This document shows positions 53,806-62,238 of a DNA stretch of 64,000 nucleotides, piece by piece. The position numbers were made by a program, and so were the translations under genes. This stretch comes from Bordetella parapertussis. GTDB taxonomy: Bacteria; Pseudomonadota; Gammaproteobacteria; Burkholderiales; SG8-41. Every line of letters starts with the position of its first letter. The stretch's first letter is position 1. Location: assembly GCA_945885345.1 (NCBI GenBank), contig CAMCYP010000003.1, positions 62,001-126,000 on the forward strand, written 5' to 3'. A model generated the notes under the pieces. It did no database searches. It had not been told where the DNA came from and worked only from the letters and a program-made list of their open reading frames with translations.

Positions 53806-55383
53806 CTACTTCTTCTTCACCGCTTTCTTTGCCGGCTTGGTTGCCTTCCCGGCTGGCGTTTTTTTCGCAGCAGCTTTTTTCACAACCTTGACTTTGCCTT
53901 TGCCACCCACCGCCTCCTTCGCCGCACTCCGTCCCGCAATCCGCCCGAACACCGCGCCCGACATCAGCCCGGTGCCCAGCGCATAGTTGTAGTGAAACAA
54001 GCCGCCGACCATCTCGCCGCAGGTGTAGAGGCCGGGGATGGGTTTCCAGCCGGTGGAGATCACGCGCGCGTCCTTGTCGATTTTCAGGCCGCCGAAAGTG
54101 AAGGTGATGCCGCCGGTGACGGGCCATGACACATAAGGCGGGGTGTCGAGTTTCTGCGCCCAGTTGGTTTTCGGCGGAGCTATGCCTTCAGTATGCAGGC
54201 CATCGAGCACCGCAGCGTTGAAGGGGCCACCACGTTCGCAGGCAGCGTTGTATTCCTTCAGCGTCTGCATCGCCTGCGCCTGATCGACTTTCAGTTGCTT
54301 GACCAGGCCTTCCAGCGTATCGGCGCGGAAGGGTTCGCTGCTCGAATAGCGCGGCTCCAGCAGGTGCATCGTTTTGGCATCAAAGATCTGGTAGACCATG
54401 CCCTTCGGCTGCTTGAGGATCAGGCCGCCGTATTTGGCATAGGTGAAGGCCTGGAAATCAACCGCTTCGTCGATCCAGCGTTTGCCTTCGACGTTGATCA
54501 TCACGCCGTAGGGATAAGACAGGCGGTTGGTCTTGTCGGTGAGGTCACGCCGGCCGTAGTCGGGCGCGTCGGTGACGATGGGGGTGGCATGGCAGCCGCC
54601 CCAGTGGCCCCAGGGCATCGCGCCGGCTTCAATCGCCATGCGCAGGCCGTCGCCGTAGTTGAAGTTAGAGCCGCGCACCTTGGCGTGGCCCCATTCCTGG
54701 CCGAGGAAGTGCGTGCGCCACGCCGGATTGGTTTCAAATCCGCCGCTGCCGAGGATGACTGCTTTTGCCTTGAGGGTCTGCAGGCCTTTTTCGCCGCGCA
54801 CCTTGACGCCGCGCACTGCGCCCTGCCCGTCCATCGCCAGATCGAGCACATGCGCTTCGTAACGGATTTCGATGCCCATGTCTTCGCAGGTCTTGAACCA
54901 TTGCTTCGACAGACCGACACCTTCGTGCACGGTGCGGATGATGGCGCCGCGCGGCCACTTGATCTTGTCACCAACCTTGATGCCCATCACCGACTTGGCG
55001 AGTTCGAAGTGGTGTTTGCCCACATCCTGCAGCCAGCAGGTGGTGTCATAGGATTCGTCGATCATCAGCTTTGACAGCTCGGGATCCGTTTTGCCTTCGG
55101 TGACGCGCATCAGATCTTCGGTGAAGGCTTCGTGCGGATAGGTCGGCACGCCGCTGCGGAAACCGGGGTATTCCTCTTCGGCATCGGGCACGAAGCGGTC
55201 AAGCTGGTCAACATGGTCAAAGACAAAACGGAAAATCGCACCGCTGAAATGGGTGTTGCCGCCGCGCTGGCCCTTGGGCGCTTTTTCCAGCAACAGTACT
55301 TTTTTCGCGCCGTTTTCGCGTGCCGATACGGCGGCCGCGCAGGCTGCGTTGCCGCCGCCGACGACGATGACGTCATAATCCAT
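53806..55383 (-). CDS. FAD-dependent tricarballylate dehydrogenase-like flavoprotein
   Basis: This 525-residue flavoprotein of the succinate dehydrogenase/fumarate reductase class is close in style to tricarballylate dehydrogenase TcuA. The FAD dinucleotide motif VIVVGGGNAACAAAVSA is at 5-21, RGGNTHFSGAIFRF is the conserved FAD loop, and the C-terminal FAD block is GLYTCGEMVGGLFHYNYALG. Unusually, the last 30 or so residues (from KVKVVKKAAAKKTPAG) are an alanine/lysine/proline-rich tail like those of histone H1-like proteins. The gene is divergent from an MmgE/PrpD gene. Confidence 0.82.
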   Translation of the reverse strand: MDYDVIVVGGGNAACAAAVSARENGAKKVLLLEKAPKGQRGGNTHFSGAIFRFVFDHVDQLDRFVPDAEEEYPGFRSGVPTYPHEAFTEDLMRVTEGKTDPELSKLMIDESYDTTCWLQDVGKHHFELAKSVMGIKVGDKIKWPRGAIIRTVHEGVGLSKQWFKTCEDMGIEIRYEAHVLDLAMDGQGAVRGVKVRGEKGLQTLKAKAVILGSGGFETNPAWRTHFLGQEWGHAKVRGSNFNYGDGLRMAIEAGAMPWGHWGGCHATPIVTDAPDYGRRDLTDKTNRLSYPYGVMINVEGKRWIDEAVDFQAFTYAKYGGLILKQPKGMVYQIFDAKTMHLLEPRYSSSEPFRADTLEGLVKQLKVDQAQAMQTLKEYNAACERGGPFNAAVLDGLHTEGIAPPKTNWAQKLDTPPYVSWPVTGGITFTFGGLKIDKDARVISTGWKPIPGLYTCGEMVGGLFHYNYALGTGLMSGAVFGRIAGRSAAKEAVGGKGKVKVVKKAAAKKTPAGKATKPAKKAVKKK

Positions 55384-55622
55384 TTATTGGACTCCTGATG
55401 GGTATTTTGGATGCAAAACCGATAAAAACACCGGGCGACTGATGTGCCTTCACCTCAAACTCCTCCGGCACTTCACCTGTATGTCCAGTATGCGGCGGTG
55501 GCCAAAATCGTGTCAAGAAATGCGCCGCGATTTTGATTTTGACATGTGGACTCACTGCTGCTTAACCACGTTGCACCGCGCTGTGCTGGGGTAAACTGCG
55601 CGCAGCCAGAGGAGGAAACACC

Positions 55623-57029
55623 ATGAACGATGACCGCCGCGTTGCGGCTGCGCGCACTGCTGCGCCTGCGCCCGCTCCTACCCTGGAGCTCGCCGCCTGG
55701 ATCAGCGGATTGAAATACGAAGACATTCCTGCGCGCACGCGTGAAGTTGTGCGCATCGCCATCCTCGACACGCTGGGTTGCGGCATCTACGGATTCGGCA
55801 CGCCGTGGGCCGGCATGATGCTGCAATGGGCGCGTGCCGGCAGTTCTGGCCGCGGTGACGCCACGGTGTGGGGCGAAAAAAGTCCGTCGCTGCGCGTCGC
55901 CGATGCGGCAATGGTCAATGGTTCTGCCGCGCATGCTTTTGAACTCGACGATTATCACAATGCCAAGTTGCACGCCGGCGCGATTGCCGTCCCGGCAGCA
56001 CTGGCGATGGGCGAAAAACTCGGTTCCGATGGCAAGGCCATCATCACCGCCATTGCTGCCGGTTACGAAACCATGATCCGCTCCAGCCTGGCATCGAACC
56101 CGTCGGCAACGCGATTGCGCGGCTGGCACATCACCGGCATCTACGGCCCCTTCGCCGCCGCCGCGGCCTGCGCATCGCTGATGAAACTCGATCCCGAGCA
56201 GACGGCGTGGGCACTGGGCCTCGCCGGCACGCAAGGCGCCGGTACCTGGGCCTTCAACGCCGACGGCACCATGAGCAAACGCCTGCATGCCGGCAAGGCC
56301 GCGCATTCCGGCGTGCTCGCCGCTGAACTCGCGGCAATGGGCTACAGCGGCCCGACGCAGATTTACGAATCCGAGGATGGCGGCGTACTGAAAGCGCATT
56401 CCGACCACAGCGATGTGACGCAACTGACACGCGACCTCGGCCGCGTCTGGCACACCGACAAGAATTCGATCAAGCCTTATTCCTGCTGCGGCAGCGCGCA
56501 CGCCTACATCGACGCCGCGCTGGCGGTGCGCAAAAAAATCGGTGCGCCGTGGGATGCCAAACGCCGCGTCAAGGTGGGGCTGTCGAACGTGGTCGACGTG
56601 CAGTGCGGATTCAACTACGCGCCGGGCAGCGCGCTGAACGCGCAGATGAGCGTGCGCTACGTGATCGCCGCAGCACTCGCCGACGGCCAGGTGCTGCCGC
56701 CGCAGTTCACCGATGAACGCATGGGCGATCCGGCACTGGTCAAACTCGCGGCACAGCTCGAATGCGAACACGACCCGAAACTTGATGCGCTGTATCCGGC
56801 GCATTTCGCCGGCTGGGTCGCTGCCGAAAAAGACGGGCAGTGGGTACGCCAGGACATCCTCAACCCCACCGGTTCGGTCGACAACCCGGTTGATGCCAAG
56901 GGTGTCACCGAGAAAATCCGCGGCATCCTGCCGCATGCGCCGGTGGACGCCATTGCCAAGGTTGCACTGAACATCGAGAACCATTCGGTACGTGAACTGC
57001 TGGCACTGGCAGCGCAGCATAAAGCCTGA
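55623..57029 (+). CDS. MmgE/PrpD family protein
   Basis: This 468-residue protein is a member of the 2-methylcitrate dehydratase/cis-aconitate decarboxylase family. AAWISGLKYEDIPARTREVV and ILDTLGCGIYGFGTPWAGMM open the helical domain, and VNGSAAHAFELDDYHNAKLH is the active-site region with His and Asp/Glu. KPYSCCGSAHAYIDAAL belongs to the second domain. Such proteins dehydrate or isomerise tricarboxylic acids. The neighbouring tricarballylate-dehydrogenase-like and Bug genes suggest tri- or dicarboxylate catabolism. A strong AGGAGG precedes the ATG. Confidence 0.9.
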   Translation: MNDDRRVAAARTAAPAPAPTLELAAWISGLKYEDIPARTREVVRIAILDTLGCGIYGFGTPWAGMMLQWARAGSSGRGDATVWGEKSPSLRVADAAMVNGSAAHAFELDDYHNAKLHAGAIAVPAALAMGEKLGSDGKAIITAIAAGYETMIRSSLASNPSATRLRGWHITGIYGPFAAAAACASLMKLDPEQTAWALGLAGTQGAGTWAFNADGTMSKRLHAGKAAHSGVLAAELAAMGYSGPTQIYESEDGGVLKAHSDHSDVTQLTRDLGRVWHTDKNSIKPYSCCGSAHAYIDAALAVRKKIGAPWDAKRRVKVGLSNVVDVQCGFNYAPGSALNAQMSVRYVIAAALADGQVLPPQFTDERMGDPALVKLAAQLECEHDPKLDALYPAHFAGWVAAEKDGQWVRQDILNPTGSVDNPVDAKGVTEKIRGILPHAPVDAIAKVALNIENHSVRELLALAAQHKA

Positions 57030-57053
57030 TCAATCCGGAAAACCGAAAATACC

Positions 57054-58088
57054 ATGACAAAAAAAATCGCAGTACTGGGCGCGGGCGCGATCGGCAGCAG
57101 CATAGGTGCCGACCTGACGCAGGCCAATTTCGACGTCACGCTGATTGACCAGTGGCCGGCGCATGTCCGCGCCATGAAAACCAACGGACTGCAGGTACAG
57201 TTCAAGGATTCGCAGTTCCAGGTGCCGGTGAAGGCGCTGCAACTGTGCCACATGGCCTCGGCCAACCTGCAGTTCGACCTCGTGTTCCTCGCCGCCAAAT
57301 CCAATGACACGCGCTGGATGACGGAATTCATCAAGCCGTACCTGAAACCCGACGGCGTGGTGGTCGGCACGCAGAACGGCATGAATGACGATGCCATCGC
57401 CTCCATCGTCGGCCGCGAGCGCGTGATCGGCTGCGTCGTCGAGTTGCAGGCGGAACTGTTCACGCCGGGCCAGATCCAGCGCAACACCACGCGCAAGGGT
57501 TCGTGGTTCAGCGTCGGCGAACTCGACAGCAGCTACACGCCGCGAGTCAAGGAAATTGCCGCGATCATGGGCAAGGTCGGCCGCTGCGACGTGACCAACA
57601 ATATCTACGGCGCAAAATGGACCAAGCTGATCGCCAACACCATGACCATGGGGCCGTTCGGACTGCTCGGGCTGCGCAATGTCGAGGCTGCGGCACTGCC
57701 CGGCATGTTCGACATCTCGGTCAAACTCGGCAAGGAATCCTTCGCCGTCGGCACCGCGCTGGGCTACCGCATGGAACCGATTTTCGGACTGCGCGCCGAC
57801 GAATTCGCCGGCTCCAGTGACGAAAACCTGGTGACCACCATGAAAACGCTGCTGTCGCATGTCGGCGGCGGCCGCACCGCGCCGATCCACGACCACCTGA
57901 AGGGCCGCGCCAGCGAGATCGAATTCATCAGCGGCCTGGTCGCGCGCAAGGGCCGCGAACTGGGCATCGCCACACCAGCCAACGAAGTGGTAACCGCCAT
58001 TGACCGCCAGATCAACCGCGGCGAAATCACCATGGATGCAGCGAATTATTCATTGCTGCAGGCCGGCGTCAGCGCCACAGCGGCGTAA
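57054..58088 (+). CDS. 2-dehydropantoate 2-reductase family protein
   Basis: This 344-residue protein has ApbA/PanE organisation. The NADP Rossmann motif KIAVLGAGAIGSSIGADL is at 3-20, GTQNGMNDD follows the cofactor domain, and NNIYGAKWTKLIANTM carries the catalytic lysine at the domain border. The C-terminal helical domain ends with PANEVVTAIDRQINRGEITM. It lies 24 bp after the MmgE/PrpD gene and 22 bp before a Bug receptor gene, so it more likely reduces a 2-oxo acid in a catabolic route than makes pantoate. Confidence 0.85.
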   Translation: MTKKIAVLGAGAIGSSIGADLTQANFDVTLIDQWPAHVRAMKTNGLQVQFKDSQFQVPVKALQLCHMASANLQFDLVFLAAKSNDTRWMTEFIKPYLKPDGVVVGTQNGMNDDAIASIVGRERVIGCVVELQAELFTPGQIQRNTTRKGSWFSVGELDSSYTPRVKEIAAIMGKVGRCDVTNNIYGAKWTKLIANTMTMGPFGLLGLRNVEAAALPGMFDISVKLGKESFAVGTALGYRMEPIFGLRADEFAGSSDENLVTTMKTLLSHVGGGRTAPIHDHLKGRASEIEFISGLVARKGRELGIATPANEVVTAIDRQINRGEITMDAANYSLLQAGVSATAA

Positions 58089-58110
58089 GATGTTTTCCGG
58101 AGGAGAAAAA

Positions 58111-59166
58111 ATGTACAAAAAAAATACAAGCGCCGTTCGGGCTGAGCTTGCCGAAGCCCTGCCCTTCGACAGGCTCAGGGCGAACGGAATTGGTGTACTT
58201 GCACTGGCAAAAAAATCAATCGTCGTATGCGCGTGCTTCGCTGCCACCGCAACAGCCGCGACGGCCGCCACGTTTCCCGAACGTCCGGTGCGCCTAGTCG
58301 CGGCTTCCGCTGCCGGCGGCGGCACCGACATCATCGCGCGCCTGATCTCGCAGCAACTGACAACGGTATGGGGCCAGCAGGTGATCGTCGACAACCGGCC
58401 CGGCGGCGGCGGCGTGATCGCCACCGACATCACCGCCAAGGCGGTGCCCGACGGTTACACGCTGCTGCTGCAGAGCGTGGGCATTTCCTATGCGCCGGCG
58501 CTGTACAAAAAACTGCCTTTCGACATCAAACGCGACATCGTCGCGGTCACCATCGTCGGCAGCCAGCCCTTCGTGCTGGCCGTGCACCCCTCGCTGCCGG
58601 TGAAATCGGTCACTGAACTGGTGCGGCTCGCCAAAATAAAACCCGGAGAAATACTCTTTGCTTCGGGCGGTGTCAGTGGCGCCTCACACCTCGGATCGGA
58701 ACTGTTTCGCGTCATCGCCGGCATTAACATCGTGCACGTACCGTACAAGGGCACGGGACCCGGCGTGACCGCGCTGCTGACCGGCGAAGTGCAGATGGCG
58801 ATTGCCGGCGTCGGCACCATGTTGCCGCACGCCAAAAGCGGCAAAGTGCGCGCACTCGCGGTCACCGGCGCCAAACGCAGCCCGGCGGCGCCGGATCTGC
58901 CGACGGTCGCTGAGAACGGCCTGCCCGGTTATGCTTTTGATGTCTGGTACGGCGTGTTTGCACCGGCAAAAACGCCGCGCGCGACGCTGGTCAAAATCAA
59001 CACCGATGCCGGCACCGCGCTGCGCGATGCCGAAACCATCAAACGCTTTGCCGGCGCCGGCATTGACCTCATCGGCGGCAGCTATGATGAATCCAACCAG
59101 TACTTGCAGGCGGAAATGACCAAGTGGGCCAAAGTCATCCGCGAAGCGGGCATCACTGCGGATTAG
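58111..59166 (+). CDS. Bug/TctC-family solute receptor with repeat insertion in its leader
   Basis: This 351-residue periplasmic receptor shows FPERPVRLVAASAAGGGTDI, VIVDNRPGGGGVIATDITAK, HVPYKGTGPGVTALLTGEVQ and a C-terminal MTKWAKVIREAGITAD. The first 30 residues are odd: after MYKKNTSA comes the translation of a dispersed palindromic repeat (VRAELAEALPFDRLRANG, 58133-58187), then the hydrophobic signal segment (SIVVCACFAATATAATAA). A strong GGAGGAG precedes the ATG at 58111, so the repeat is inside the gene. A GTG at about 58194 is an alternative start. It is last in the PrpD-like catabolic group. Confidence 0.85.
   Translation: MYKKNTSAVRAELAEALPFDRLRANGIGVLALAKKSIVVCACFAATATAATAATFPERPVRLVAASAAGGGTDIIARLISQQLTTVWGQQVIVDNRPGGGGVIATDITAKAVPDGYTLLLQSVGISYAPALYKKLPFDIKRDIVAVTIVGSQPFVLAVHPSLPVKSVTELVRLAKIKPGEILFASGGVSGASHLGSELFRVIAGINIVHVPYKGTGPGVTALLTGEVQMAIAGVGTMLPHAKSGKVRALAVTGAKRSPAAPDLPTVAENGLPGYAFDVWYGVFAPAKTPRATLVKINTDAGTALRDAETIKRFAGAGIDLIGGSYDESNQYLQAEMTKWAKVIREAGITAD
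58133..58187. repeat. FDRLRANG-type palindromic repeat within a coding sequence
   Basis: Arms CCGTTCGGGCTGAGCTTGCC (continuing GAAG) and CTTCGACAGGCTCAGGGCGA (continuing ACGG) are inverted around a short spacer. The element is read in frame by the Bug receptor gene. Confidence 0.85.
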
Positions 59167-59190
59167 GGTGCTGACTCAATAACCGGGTGA

Positions 59191-59253
59191 GTACGCCATG
59201 AAGCTGAATGGAAAAAAGTGGTCAAGGCCGCGAATATCAAAGTAACAAGCTGA
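59191..59253 (+). pseudogene. Remnant of a Bug receptor C-terminus
   Basis: Between a TGA at 59188 and a TGA at 59251 one frame encodes VRHEAEWKKVVKAANIKVTS, which matches the typical last 20 residues of Bug receptors (compare MTKWAKVIREAGITAD of the gene just upstream). Nothing of the remaining protein is left. It looks like the tail of a deleted tandem copy, although chance resemblance over 20 codons is possible. Confidence 0.45.
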
Positions 59254-59318
59254 TATCAAACCATTGGGCTGATGTGGTAAAAACGGCGGTACGGACAGCA
59301 CTGGGTCCGCAGCCCCGT

Positions 59319-59360
59319 TGTTTTAAAATATCAATAAAACAAATAGTTATATGAATTTTA
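59319..59360. repeat. Copy of dispersed AT-rich element
   Basis: The minus-strand core AACTATTTGTTTTATTGATA matches the copies at 19741 and 49001. It lies between the Bug remnant and the cupin gene. Confidence 0.5.
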
Positions 59361-59427
59361 CCGGCGTTCCGGCGCTGGCGCTTTTTAACCTGGCCGTAGA
59401 GCCGCATTACTGGAGACTGCAGCAATC

Positions 59428-59877
59428 ATGAAATTCCGCAGAGTCGTCACCGATACCAACAAGGATGGCAAGGCTTACATCAAATTCGACAGCGTCATCG
59501 ATCCGATCCCGATGCGCCCGGGCTTCCACAACCTTCCGATGTGGGCCACCAAAAAATTGCCGGCGGAAATGACCCAGGAAGATCCAAATACCTGGGAGCT
59601 GGGCACCAGCCTCGCCGGCGGCAGCGTGTTCCGTCTCGCCAAGTACGATCCGGGCGTGGCCAAGCGCTGGCACGTCACCGACTCCGTGGATTATGCGATC
59701 TGCCTGGCCGGTGAACTGTGGATGCAACTCGACGGCGGCGAAGAAGTGCATCTGACGCCGGGTACCGTGATTATCCAGCGCGCGACCAACCACAACTGGG
59801 AAAACCGCGGCAAGGAACCCTGCATCATGGCGTATGTGCTGCTCGCCACCGAAGGTGCGAAAACGACGGGCTGGTAA
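59428..59877 (+). CDS. Single-domain cupin protein
   Basis: This 149-residue protein has one cupin barrel from about residue 60. Motif 1 is AKRWHVTDSVDYAICLAGEL, with one histidine and a DSVDY group rather than the HxH pair. Motif 2 is PGTVIIQRATNHNWENRG with the second histidine. The reduced metal-ligand set leaves it unclear whether a metal is bound. Many such proteins sit in Burkholderiales catabolic clusters, as this one does after the PrpD/Bug group, but a specific reaction cannot be given. Confidence 0.8.
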   Translation: MKFRRVVTDTNKDGKAYIKFDSVIDPIPMRPGFHNLPMWATKKLPAEMTQEDPNTWELGTSLAGGSVFRLAKYDPGVAKRWHVTDSVDYAICLAGELWMQLDGGEEVHLTPGTVIIQRATNHNWENRGKEPCIMAYVLLATEGAKTTGW

Positions 59878-59966
59878 AGCCCCGGGCCGGGCCTGCTTTC
59901 GGCGCGCCGAAGCCGGCCCGGCTTTCCCCGGTAAACTGCAGGACACAGACTTACCCAGGAAATCGC

Positions 59967-60377
59967 ATGTCGTATATTGATGAATCCCTGTCCGCCGGCG
60001 AAGAGGTTTCGACACTCTTCAAACTGCACTGGGTGGCGCGTATCCCGCTGGCACTATGGCTGCTGCTGGGCATCCCCACGTTTGGCATCACGCTGGTGAT
60101 TGCGCTGTACGAATACCTGCGCGTCCGCCACGTCGAACAAGGTGTCACCAACAAGCGCGTGATCTTCAAGACCGGCATCATCAGCCGCAAATCCGAAGAA
60201 ATGAAACTGGGCTCGATCGAGACCGTCGAAATCGACCAGGGCGTGATCGGCCGCATCCTCGACTACGGCAGCGTCAAAGTCACCGGCCGCGGCACCAGCG
60301 ATGTGTTGTTCCGCCTGGTTGACGATCCGATGGCCGTCAAGCGCGCCATCGAAAGCGTCAGCCATCCGATTTCCTAG
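59967..60377 (+). CDS. Bacterial PH-domain (YdbT-like) membrane protein
   Basis: This 136-residue protein has two hydrophobic stretches close together near the N-terminus (WVARIPLALWLLLGIPTFGI and LVIALYEYL). A bacterial pleckstrin-homology-like domain follows (about 58-130: VTNKRVIFKTGIISRKSEEM, then GSIETVEIDQGVIGRILDYG and GRGTSDVLFRLVDDP). Such proteins are small inner-membrane proteins of unknown role. AGGA precedes the ATG. It is a single gene between the cupin gene and a repeat. Confidence 0.85.
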   Translation: MSYIDESLSAGEEVSTLFKLHWVARIPLALWLLLGIPTFGITLVIALYEYLRVRHVEQGVTNKRVIFKTGIISRKSEEMKLGSIETVEIDQGVIGRILDYGSVKVTGRGTSDVLFRLVDDPMAVKRAIESVSHPIS

Positions 60378-60395
60378 TGCATCAAATATTCAGTC

Positions 60396-60465
60396 CCGTT
60401 CGGGCTGAGCCTGTCGAAGGACGACCATAAATAAAGACGGGCTTCGACAGGCTCAGCCCGAACGG
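60396..60465. repeat. FDRLRANG-type repeat pair forming a long perfect hairpin
   Basis: Arms at 60396-60419 and 60442-60465 are perfectly complementary over 24 bp (one begins CCGTTCGGGCTGAGCCTGTC) with a 21-nt spacer. The element lies between the PH-domain and DoxX genes and could act as a transcription or RNA-stability barrier. Confidence 0.88.
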
Positions 60466-60506
60466 TGGGCAGTTAAAGATCAACAACCATCAGCAAGGAG
60501 AACACC

Positions 60507-60890
60507 ATGAACGACGATCTCGGCAAACTGGTACTGCGCCTGACGCTGGGCATCCTGACGCTGCTGCACGGCATCGCCAAGATGCGTTACGGCGTCAGCG
60601 GCATCGAGAGCATGGTGGCCAGCCACGGCCTGCCGGGTTTCCTTGCTTATGGCGTATTCGTCGGTGAAGTCTTCGCCCCGCTATTGGTGATCATGGGGTT
60701 CTACGCACGCATCGGCGGCGTCATCATCGCCTTCAACATGGTGGTTGCCATTGCGCTGGCCCATACCGCGCAGTTGCTGATGATCGGCCAGCAGGGCGGC
60801 TGGGAACTGGAACTGCAGGGTTTTTATCTGTTCACGGCACTGACGGTGGCGCTGATCGGTCCCGGCAAATTCGGCATCAACCGGAAGTAG
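60507..60890 (+). CDS. DoxX family membrane protein
   Basis: This 127-residue protein has four hydrophobic helices. LVLRLTLGILTLLHGIAKM and GLPGFLAYGVFVGEVFAPLL with MGFYARIGGVIIAFNMVVAI are typical of DoxX/YphA-type proteins. Family members are small inner-membrane proteins, some linked to thiol redox balance; no specific role can be given. AAGGAG precedes the ATG. Confidence 0.87.
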   Translation: MNDDLGKLVLRLTLGILTLLHGIAKMRYGVSGIESMVASHGLPGFLAYGVFVGEVFAPLLVIMGFYARIGGVIIAFNMVVAIALAHTAQLLMIGQQGGWELELQGFYLFTALTVALIGPGKFGINRK

Positions 60891-60923
60891 GTGTTTCAGG
60901 CAGCCGGGGGCAATCCCGGGCTG

Positions 60924-61904
60924 CTAGTTCTTCATCGGTTCGATGCCCGCGGCCTTGACTACTGCCGCCCATTTGACGAGTTCCGCGCGCACCCGGTCAC
61001 CGAGTTCACCCGGCGTGGACGGCGTGACCTCGGCGCCCTGCGCCAGGAATCGCGAACGGATGTCACGATGGTTGAGCATCGCGACGGTTTCGGCACTGAG
61101 CCGGTTGATCACCGTGCCGGAAGTCTGCGCCGGCGCGAACAGCGCAAACCACGCCACCGCCTCATAACCCGCGATTCCCGCCTCGCTCATGGTCGGTATC
61201 TGCGGCGCGGCCACTGCACGCTGCGCGCTGGTCACTGCCAGTGCCCGCACCCGGCCGTTCTGAATGCTCGGAAACGCCGTCGACAGGCTGCCGAACATCA
61301 CTGAAATCTGCCCGCCGATCAATTCGTAGAGCGCCGGCACGCCCCCCTTGTACGGCACATGCGTCAGGAACAGCCCCGCACGCTGGCTGAACAGTACTGC
61401 GGCGAGGTGTGCCGCAGTGCCGACGCCGGCACTGCCGTAATCGACTTCGTGCGGCCGGCGTTTGGCGAAAGCAATCAGTTCGCGCACCGAACGCACCGGC
61501 AGCGACGGATGCACGATCAGCACGCTGGGCACGATGGCGACCATCGCTATCGGCGCAAAATCGCGCTGCGTGTCATAGGGAATGCGCGTCCACAGCGCCG
61601 GATTGATCACATGCGAGGTATAGGCCATCAGCAGCGTGTAACCATCGGGTGCGGCCTTCGCCACCATCTCCGAGCCGATCATGCCACCGGCACCGGGCCG
61701 GTTGTCGACGATGACCTGCTGGTTCCAGGCTTCGGTGTAACCGATCGCCAGCGTACGGGCGAATACATCGGTGGCGCCGCCGGCGCTGATCGGCACCACG
61801 ATGCGCACCGTGCGGTTCGGATAATTCTGCGCACCGGCATCCGCAATCATGCCGGCCACCATGCCCAGCAACAGCACAGCACGCGCCCACGGAGCAATTC
61901 TCAT
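60924..61904 (-). CDS. Bug/TctC-family periplasmic solute receptor
   Basis: This 326-residue receptor has a signal peptide (RIAPWARAVLLLGMVAGMIA, cut near AGAQ), then NYPNRTVRIVVPISAGGATD, VIVDNRPGAGGMIGSEMVAK, APDGYTLLMAYTSHVINPAL and HVPYKGGVPALYELIGGQI. The C-terminus is ELVKWAAVVKAAGIEPMKN. The ATG at 61904 is chosen because the frame upstream has no signal peptide; it lacks a strong ribosome binding site. It is divergent from a small unknown gene, and no transport partner is near. The ligand is unknown. Confidence 0.92.
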   Translation of the reverse strand: MRIAPWARAVLLLGMVAGMIADAGAQNYPNRTVRIVVPISAGGATDVFARTLAIGYTEAWNQQVIVDNRPGAGGMIGSEMVAKAAPDGYTLLMAYTSHVINPALWTRIPYDTQRDFAPIAMVAIVPSVLIVHPSLPVRSVRELIAFAKRRPHEVDYGSAGVGTAAHLAAVLFSQRAGLFLTHVPYKGGVPALYELIGGQISVMFGSLSTAFPSIQNGRVRALAVTSAQRAVAAPQIPTMSEAGIAGYEAVAWFALFAPAQTSGTVINRLSAETVAMLNHRDIRSRFLAQGAEVTPSTPGELGDRVRAELVKWAAVVKAAGIEPMKN

Positions 61905-61973
61905 CGGCACATTGTAATCCGTGAATGCGGCGAATCGCGCTACAATCAGCGGTGATTTCACCACGTAAACGCC

Positions 61974-62222
61974 ATGGAAAAACCCAAACTGTTTGACGAC
62001 GAATTGCACGATGCGATGCAGCAACTCTTTAACGAGACCATCGAAGCCATGCAGCTCGCGAAAATAAGTCCGGATCTGGACGATCTGTCAGCCACATTTG
62101 CCGTGGCCCTGCTCAAACTCGGCCTGGCGACGGGTTTTGTCGAACAGCGCCATCCCGGTTTTGCGAAGGAAGTCGAAGAAAAGCGCCAGCGCGTGATCGC
62201 GGCGCTGACCCAGAAGCACTGA
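61974..62222 (+). CDS. Small helical protein of unknown function
   Basis: This 82-residue acidic protein begins [20 protein letters not shown] and is predicted mainly helical, without signal peptide or membrane segment. No family was recognised. It lies 16 bp upstream of the cysteine desulfurase gene on the same strand, so the two are probably co-transcribed. No clear Shine-Dalgarno sequence precedes the ATG. Confidence 0.6.
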   Translation: MEKPKLFDDELHDAMQQLFNETIEAMQLAKISPDLDDLSATFAVALLKLGLATGFVEQRHPGFAKEVEEKRQRVIAALTQKH

Positions 62223-62238
62223 GCACAGCAGGCACACC

